Shown here: positions 33,192-37,289 of the stretch, piece after piece
Position numbering within the stretch: the first letter of the stretch is position 1
How the letters are laid out: each line of letters begins with the position of its first letter
DNA from: an uncultured Erysipelotrichaceae bacterium
Lineage (GTDB): Bacteria > Bacillota_I > Bacilli_A > RF39 > UBA660
Assembly (NCBI GenBank): GCA_902788975.1
Contig: CADAMI010000014.1
Span: 1-37,289 of the forward strand
Length of the DNA: 37,289 bases
Direction: 5' to 3'
Translations under genes and position numbers: made by a program
The notes under the pieces: generated by a model
Databases searched by the model: none
The model's input: only the letters and a program-made list of their open reading frames with translations
Told to the model about the DNA's origin: nothing

Positions 33192-33218
33192 AGAAAGTAT
33201 AATAAAACTTTCTTTTTT
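33192..33218 (+). terminator. Terminator after the interrupted gene
   Basis: AGAAAGT pairs with ACTTTCT and is followed by T. Its survival suggests the inactivation is recent. Confidence 0.75.
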
Positions 33219-33255
33219 AATTATTAAACTATCTTTTTAATACATAATAATTAAT

Positions 33256-34293
33256 ATGAAAACAATCAGAAATTATAATATATATATTTTTATATCAACC
33301 TTTGTAAGAAATATAATTGATGTGTATTCAGTTATTTACCTATATCAAAAGGGTATAAGTATTAAAGAAATAATATCAATATATGCTCTTACATATTTTC
33401 TTGGTTATTTTATTAGTTATCTAAGTATTATACTAGGTAATAAAGTAGGGTATAAATATATCTTAATCTTTTCATCTATAATTACTAGTATTACTTTCTA
33501 TATCATAAATAATAGTCATAATATTTATTTAATATCTTTATTCTTATCTTTATCGATGTTTACATATCATCCTATAAGACACTATTATGGTATAACCTTA
33601 TTAAAACATAAAAAAGAAATAGGTAATACCCTAATATTTACATATATTGCTCAACTATTATCATCATATATAGCAATATCTAATATGAAATTAATATATC
33701 TAATTATTCTTTCTATAATTGGCATTATTCCTGCTTTATTTATAAATAAAGAAAAAAAAGAAAAAATAAAACTTCCTAAAAAAATATCTAATAGTAAACT
33801 AAAATTCTTTTTCTTTGATCAATTTAAAATAATATTTATATTATTAGAACCACTATATTTATATTTAATATCTGATAAGCTTTCTTATGTTGGTATATTT
33901 AATATAATTTTAACCATTTCATCTATCATATGTATTTATCTTTTAACCAATAAAATAAATGTCCATAAAAATTATAAATATATTAATATTCTATTTACAA
34001 TTATCTTAATTTTAAAATTAAATATTCATAATAAAAATTTACTCTTATTTATTGCTTTTTTTGAAGGAATAGGTATTAAAACCAATGAATTAGTAAGCAC
34101 GATGAATCTATATAATGTTAAAGAACTTAATGCCGGTTATATCATAACAAGTGAAAGAATATTCTGCGTGACTAGATCGCTTATTCTAAGCGTTATATAT
34201 TTCTTATCATTTGATTTAAAAGTAAGTCTATATATTTTATTAATTGGTATTTTTATTTTAAGTTTTCAATATAAAAAGAATGCTCTTACTTGA
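33256..34293 (+). CDS. MFS-like polytopic membrane transporter
   Basis: A 345-residue, very hydrophobic protein with about 10-11 predicted membrane segments and a basic cytoplasmic loop near the middle (INKEKKEKIKLPKKISNSK, about residues 164-182), the layout of a short major-facilitator protein. The TFVRNIIDVYSVIYLYQKGIS start resembles MFS helix 1-2 of drug-efflux-like members. No substrate motif is visible. No clear ribosome site precedes the ATG. Its last eight bases overlap the convergent rnhC gene. Confidence 0.65.
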   Translation: MKTIRNYNIYIFISTFVRNIIDVYSVIYLYQKGISIKEIISIYALTYFLGYFISYLSIILGNKVGYKYILIFSSIITSITFYIINNSHNIYLISLFLSLSMFTYHPIRHYYGITLLKHKKEIGNTLIFTYIAQLLSSYIAISNMKLIYLIILSIIGIIPALFINKEKKEKIKLPKKISNSKLKFFFFDQFKIIFILLEPLYLYLISDKLSYVGIFNIILTISSIICIYLLTNKINVHKNYKYINILFTIILILKLNIHNKNLLLFIAFFEGIGIKTNELVSTMNLYNVKELNAGYIITSERIFCVTRSLILSVIYFLSFDLKVSLYILLIGIFILSFQYKKNALT

Positions 34294-34302
34294 GTATTCT
34301 TT
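34275..34302. terminator. Bidirectional terminator within two overlapping gene ends
   Basis: AAAGAATGCTC (34275-34285) pairs with GAGTATTCTTT (34292-34302), with one G-T pair. The hairpin lies within the last codons of both the transporter gene and rnhC, which overlap by eight bases. Confidence 0.6.
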
Positions 34303-35227
34303 CAGTATTCTTAAAATTAAGTTTCGCAATTTCATTAAGTTTGTCTTTGCCAAATTTTTTAACAATCTCTATTCCAAATGCATCGACACCATCACCGGCA
34401 CCCTTAGGTAACTCGATACCAATATCTTTACTAATCCTATCCATTTCTCTTAAGAATATATATCTACTGATAATTGAAGCACAAGCAACTGATAAACACT
34501 GGTCTTCTGCTTTAGTTAAAAAAGTAATTCCATATACTTTAAAACTAGCATCTTTTAAATGATTGTAGTAACTTCTAGGATTTTCAAATTGATCGACAAC
34601 GGCATAATCATAATGATATTTATTTTTATCTGCAAAATGTGATAATACTTTATTATGCAGTATTGCTTTCATTTTATTCATATTCATATCGCTATCATAT
34701 AGTTTATTATATTGAGTATTATTTAATATATAAGTATTATAAGGAATCTTCTTAATTACTTCAGGCACAACTCTTTTTATATCATTATCAGTCATTTTTT
34801 TAGAATCTTTAACTCCAAGTTCTAATAAAAAATCAATATTTTCTTTTTCAACATAAGCCGCTGTTACCACAATTGGTCCAAAATAATCACCAGTTCCAAC
34901 TTCATCCGAACCAATTGAATTAATTCTAAGTGGTATCTTTCTCTCAGTTTCTTTATTTTCTTTTTTTTCATCACTACTAGTTACTTTAGCACTTCCTGAA
35001 TTAATTTTTTCAGTTTCAATCCAAAAGTCAGCTGCCAAGTCAGCATCTCTTCCTTGAAACACAGCTTTACCAGACTCATATAAAGTAACAACTGTATCCC
35101 CATCATCAGCTTGAAGTATCGCATAAGGCGGTGTTTTTTCTCTCTTAAATTCATTAAAATACTGGGCCATCATTTCCTTTGTTTTATCTGATACAACCAA
35201 AACCTTTGTAATAACTGGACTCTTCAT
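34286..35227 (-). CDS. rnhC: Ribonuclease HIII
   Basis: A 313-residue RNase HIII. The N-terminal TBP-like substrate-binding domain (residues about 1-85) is followed by a charged linker and the RNase H fold with SIGSDEVGTGDYFGPIVVTA (catalytic D and E), VKDSKKMTD, VDQFENP and AEDQCLSVACASIISRY. It degrades RNA of RNA-DNA hybrids. AGAGGTG lies before the ATG. It is divergent from cvpA, whereas in Bacillus rnhC and the zapA-cvpA genes are also neighbours; zapA is absent. Confidence 0.96.
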   Translation of the reverse strand: MKSPVITKVLVVSDKTKEMMAQYFNEFKREKTPPYAILQADDGDTVVTLYESGKAVFQGRDADLAADFWIETEKINSGSAKVTSSDEKKENKETERKIPLRINSIGSDEVGTGDYFGPIVVTAAYVEKENIDFLLELGVKDSKKMTDNDIKRVVPEVIKKIPYNTYILNNTQYNKLYDSDMNMNKMKAILHNKVLSHFADKNKYHYDYAVVDQFENPRSYYNHLKDASFKVYGITFLTKAEDQCLSVACASIISRYIFLREMDRISKDIGIELPKGAGDGVDAFGIEIVKKFGKDKLNEIAKLNFKNTERILK

Positions 35228-35310
35228 ATATACACCTCTAGTATTATTTTAACACATTTTTCTTTATTTTCATCATATTTTATTATATAATTAACATATG
35301 GAGGTACAAT

Positions 35311-36015
35311 ATGAATATAGGTATAATAGATGCAGTTATTATTTTATTTATATTACTAGGTGGAGTAGTTGGCTTTAAAGAAGGAGTTATCAAAAAGTTA
35401 ACTAGTGTTGTAGGATTAATATTGGTAGTAGTTTTAGCCTTTACCCTAAAAAACAAATTATCAGTTTATTTTTATGAGAATTTACCATTCTTTGATCTAT
35501 GGGGAGTATTTAAAGGAATTCAAATCCTAAATGTAATATTCTACGAAGTAGTGGCCTTCTTAGTAATAGCTTCAGTACTAATGCTCGTATATAGAGTATT
35601 ACTAGGTTTTACTGGATTGATTGAAAAAATTTTAAAAGCTACTATTATTTTAAGTATTCCATCAAAAATATTAGGCTTTATCGTTGGCCTAATTGAAAGT
35701 TATATTTGGGTATATATAGTTTTATTTATCTTAACATTACCTATTATTAATTTAAAAGATATCTATACATCAAAAGTAGCTAACTATATAATGGAAGAAA
35801 CTCCTTATTTATCTAAATATACCGGTAAAACTGTAAAAATATATAATGATTTATATGAAGTAATAGATAATAAAGGAAATAAAACCAATAAACAAATTAA
35901 TGAAGAAGCCATGGATTTAATGTTAAAATATGATATAATAACACCTGAATCAGCCGAAAAGTTAATTGATAAAAATAAAGTAAGTGTAAGCGATAATTAT
36001 AAAGTAAAAAAATAA
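35311..36015 (+). CDS. CvpA family membrane protein
   Basis: A 234-residue protein with four membrane segments in the first 150 residues, beginning IGIIDAVIILFILLGGVVGFKEGVIKKLTS, the CvpA signature, followed by a soluble tail of about 85 residues. CvpA proteins are needed for colicin V production in E. coli and are linked to envelope functions. GGAGGT precedes the ATG. trxA follows after 15 bases, so both are one unit. Confidence 0.9.
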   Translation: MNIGIIDAVIILFILLGGVVGFKEGVIKKLTSVVGLILVVVLAFTLKNKLSVYFYENLPFFDLWGVFKGIQILNVIFYEVVAFLVIASVLMLVYRVLLGFTGLIEKILKATIILSIPSKILGFIVGLIESYIWVYIVLFILTLPIINLKDIYTSKVANYIMEETPYLSKYTGKTVKIYNDLYEVIDNKGNKTNKQINEEAMDLMLKYDIITPESAEKLIDKNKVSVSDNYKVKK

Positions 36016-36030
36016 AGAAAGGACGATAAT

Positions 36031-36330
36031 ATGGAAATTATTCATTTAGAAAAAGAAGAAGAATTTAAAGAATTAATATCAAAAGAAAACAAAGTACTAG
36101 TAGATTTCTTTGCCACATGGTGTGGTCCTTGTAAAATGTTAGCTCCAGTTTTAGAAAAAGCCAACAGTGATATCAAAGTAATTAAAGTAGATACTGATGA
36201 ATTTGAAGATTTGTCTAGAGAGTATGGTGTTATGTCTATTCCAACATTAGTATTACTAGAAAATGGTAAAGAAATAAAACGTAATATTGGTTTCATTGAT
36301 AAAAATAGTTTAGAAAACTTTTTAAAATAG
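36031..36330 (+). CDS. trxA: Thioredoxin
   Basis: A 99-residue thioredoxin: VLVDFFATWCGPCKMLAPVLE with the redox pair C31/C34, the cis-proline loop in MSIPTLVLLENGKE, and normal fold length. It reduces protein disulfides in the cytoplasm. GAAAGGACG lies before the ATG. Co-transcribed with the CvpA gene. Confidence 0.96.
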   Translation: MEIIHLEKEEEFKELISKENKVLVDFFATWCGPCKMLAPVLEKANSDIKVIKVDTDEFEDLSREYGVMSIPTLVLLENGKEIKRNIGFIDKNSLENFLK

Positions 36331-36345
36331 TGTATCAAAAAAAAG

Positions 36346-36374
36346 TTGACAGCATATATTTAATGTGTTAATAT
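36346..36374 (+). promoter_or_regulatory. Promoter for rpsP-khpA
   Basis: TTGACA (36346-36351), a 17-base spacer, TAATAT (36369-36374), followed by AAGGAGG before rpsP. Confidence 0.85.
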
Positions 36375-36402
36375 ATTAAATGTGTGAAGGAGGAATAATA
36401 TT

Positions 36403-36675
36403 ATGGCAGTAAAAATGAGATTAAAAAGAATGGGCGCTAAGAAAGCTCCATTTTATAGGGTAGTAGTTGCTGATTCAAGAAGTCCAAGAGATGGTAAAAT
36501 TATCGAATTAATTGGTACATACAATCCATTAGTAACTCCTGCTGAAATTAAATTAAATGAAGAATTAGCTCTAGATTGGTTAAATAAAGGAGCTATTCCA
36601 ACTGATACTGTTAAAAATCTATTAAGTAGAGAAGGAATTATGAAAAAATTCCATGACTCTAAATCAGGTAAATAA
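36403..36675 (+). CDS. rpsP: 30S ribosomal protein S16
   Basis: A 90-residue S16 with the full family pattern: [41 protein letters not shown] and [16 protein letters not shown]. It has its own promoter and AAGGAGG ribosome site. Its stop overlaps the khpA start by one base. Confidence 0.98.
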   Translation: MAVKMRLKRMGAKKAPFYRVVVADSRSPRDGKIIELIGTYNPLVTPAEIKLNEELALDWLNKGAIPTDTVKNLLSREGIMKKFHDSKSGK

Positions 36676-36926
36676 TGGATTTAGTAGCCTTAACAGAAAC
36701 AATTATCAAAAAACTAGTTGCTGATCCTGAATCAGTATCTGTAAAAGAATTTGAAACTGATGAAGAGAATACTATTCAAATTGAAGTTTTAATATCTGCA
36801 GATGATATGGGTAGAGTAATTGGTAAAAATGGTAAAACAATTAATAGTATCAGAACTATCGTACAAGCATCTTCTAGTTTATCTGAAGAAAACAAAAGAG
36901 TACGTATCAATGTAGATTCATATTAA
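36675..36926 (+). CDS. khpA: KH-domain RNA-binding protein KhpA (YlqC)
   Basis: An 83-residue single KH domain with the GxxG loop in MGRVIGKNGKTINSIRTIV. It partners KhpB/Jag in RNA binding and cell-division control in Firmicutes. It is in the conserved rpsP-khpA pair, but rimM-trmD-rplS, which usually follow, are located elsewhere. Confidence 0.95.
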   Translation: MDLVALTETIIKKLVADPESVSVKEFETDEENTIQIEVLISADDMGRVIGKNGKTINSIRTIVQASSSLSEENKRVRINVDSY

Positions 36927-36952
36927 AAGATAGTCACAACTATCTTTTATTT
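36925..36952 (+). terminator. Terminator after khpA
   Basis: AAAAGATAGT pairs with ACTATCTTTT around CACA, overlapping the khpA stop, with T-rich sequence after. Confidence 0.85.
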
Positions 36953-36963
36953 TACATAAAAAC

Positions 36964-36994
36964 AAGAGACTAATTCAAAAAAATAGTCTCTTTT
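36964..36994 (+). terminator. Second tandem terminator
   Basis: AAGAGACTA pairs with TAGTCTCTT and is followed by T-rich sequence. Confidence 0.75.
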
Positions 36995-37004
36995 CTCATC
37001 CACT

Positions 37005-37035
37005 TCAGTTATTAAGTATTATACTTAATAACTGA
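37005..37035. repeat. Palindrome, copy 1
   Basis: Arms TCAGTTATTAAGTAT and ATACTTAATAACTGA are perfectly complementary around one central T. The core recurs at 37168-37191. It could be an operator or an RNA hairpin. Confidence 0.85.
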
Positions 37036-37119
37036 TATTTTAAACATAAATCATTGTAATTACTGAGATTATCTAAAATGTAAAATATAAAATTTATGAA
37101 AAAAATATACACATTTTAA

Positions 37120-37148
37120 TTGCATATATTCCTTATATTTGTTATAAT
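37120..37148 (+). promoter_or_regulatory. Promoter between the palindromes
   Basis: TTGCAT (37120-37125), a 17-base spacer, TATAAT (37143-37148). Transcription would start near 37155 and run through palindrome copy 2. Confidence 0.6.
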
Positions 37149-37154
37149 TTTATT

Positions 37155-37226
37155 AGATTAGAAAGAGTATTAAGTATAATACTTAATAACTAGAAAGGCT
37201 AACTATTAAAAGTCAATAGTTTTTCT
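37155..37226 (+). ncRNA. Possible short RNA or leader at right edge
   Basis: A transcript from the promoter at 37120-37148 would hold palindrome copy 2 as a hairpin, then AGAAA...AACTATT pairing with AATAGTT...TTTCT (about 37192-37226), which resembles a terminator or attenuator. The ORFs after it are only about 15 codons before the window ends, so I cannot tell a small RNA from an mRNA leader. Confidence 0.3.
37168..37191. repeat. Palindrome, copy 2
   Basis: Arms TATTAAGTAT and ATACTTAATA around a central A, followed by ACT as in copy 1. Compared with copy 1 the central base is changed and the outer left arm is lost. Confidence 0.85.
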
Positions 37227-37289
37227 AAAAAAAATAATATGGAAAAGAATCCCATGCCAAAAGACTTCAAAAACTATATTTTTTAAAAT

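Noticed and set aside
1-37289. CRISPR array, insertion sequence, integrase or prophage genes
   Set aside because: No regularly spaced direct repeats, transposase, integrase or phage structural gene was seen on either strand.

Overview
The window is very AT-rich, densely packed bacterial DNA with Firmicutes (Bacilli-type) gene content. It carries the dnaG-rpoD-trmK, rplS-lepB-rbgA-yceD-rpmF, tkt-sirA-yneF and rnhC-cvpA neighbourhoods known from Bacillus, a T-box leader, RNase HIII, KhpA and several spore-former genes. TGA is used as a stop (for example yqfC and the transporter ending at 34293), so this is the standard code 11, not the Mollicutes code 4. Small gene sizes, Asn/Lys/Ile-rich proteins and retained sporulation genes suggest an uncultured, genome-reduced member of the Bacilli allied to the RF39/Erysipelotrichia/Tenericutes branch. 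That placement is inference from content, not from a phylogeny.

Layout. 1-1.5 kb: the 3' end of a DUF4015 glycosidase, yutD, an unexplained stretch ending in a terminator, and a YqfQ-like coat protein on the minus strand. 1.5-6.5 kb: a pilC/comGB homologue, a prepilin peptidase, a secreted protein and gap in one apparent operon, then two TasA/camelysin-like secreted proteins. 6.5-11.9 kb: a YdcF/SanA protein, queA, and dnaG-rpoD-trmK. 11.95-12.46 kb: a minus-strand tRNA array (Val, a truncated Thr, Tyr, Gln, Lys) behind a near-consensus promoter and a possible 5S rRNA remnant. 12.5-17.0 kb: an S1-domain protein, a NifU-type scaffold, a YutH-like coat kinase, topA and an orphan MvaI/BcnI-type nuclease. 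17.2-19.2 kb: tRNA-Pro and tRNA-Ala divergent from proS, then secG. 19.4-22.5 kb: a sporulation cluster (SpoIIAA-like, SigF/SigG-like sigma factor, an XRE regulator, YqfC, YqfD, an unknown protein). 22.6-25.7 kb: a membrane-anchored thioredoxin-like protein, then rplS-lepB-rbgA-yceD-rpmF. 25.8-28.5 kb: tkt-sirA-yneF. 28.6-32.5 kb: a T-box, a nucleotidyltransferase-Cmk fusion and alaS. 32.6-34.3 kb: a gene broken by a TAG stop and a membrane transporter. 34.3-36.9 kb: rnhC, cvpA, trxA, rpsP, khpA. 36.9-37.3 kb: tandem terminators and two copies of a palindrome around a promoter.

How the genes fit together. Most encode housekeeping functions: replication start, sigma-A transcription, tRNA charging, ribosome assembly and secretion. 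Threaded through them is a dispersed sporulation set: YqfQ, YutH, SpoIIAA, a SigF-like sigma, YqfC, YqfD and SirA. The spoIIA-like operon has a candidate Spo0A box upstream but no spoIIAB between spoIIAA and the sigma gene. The other points most worth checking are the in-frame nucleotidyltransferase-Cmk fusion with an internal Shine-Dalgarno, the PilC/PilD plus TasA-like cassette, the half tRNA-Thr gene, the methylase-less MvaI/BcnI-type nuclease, and the paired palindromes at the right edge. Promoters with extended -10 elements (TGn before TATAAT) recur before queA, proS, secG, rplS, tkt, pilC and the spoIIA-like operon.
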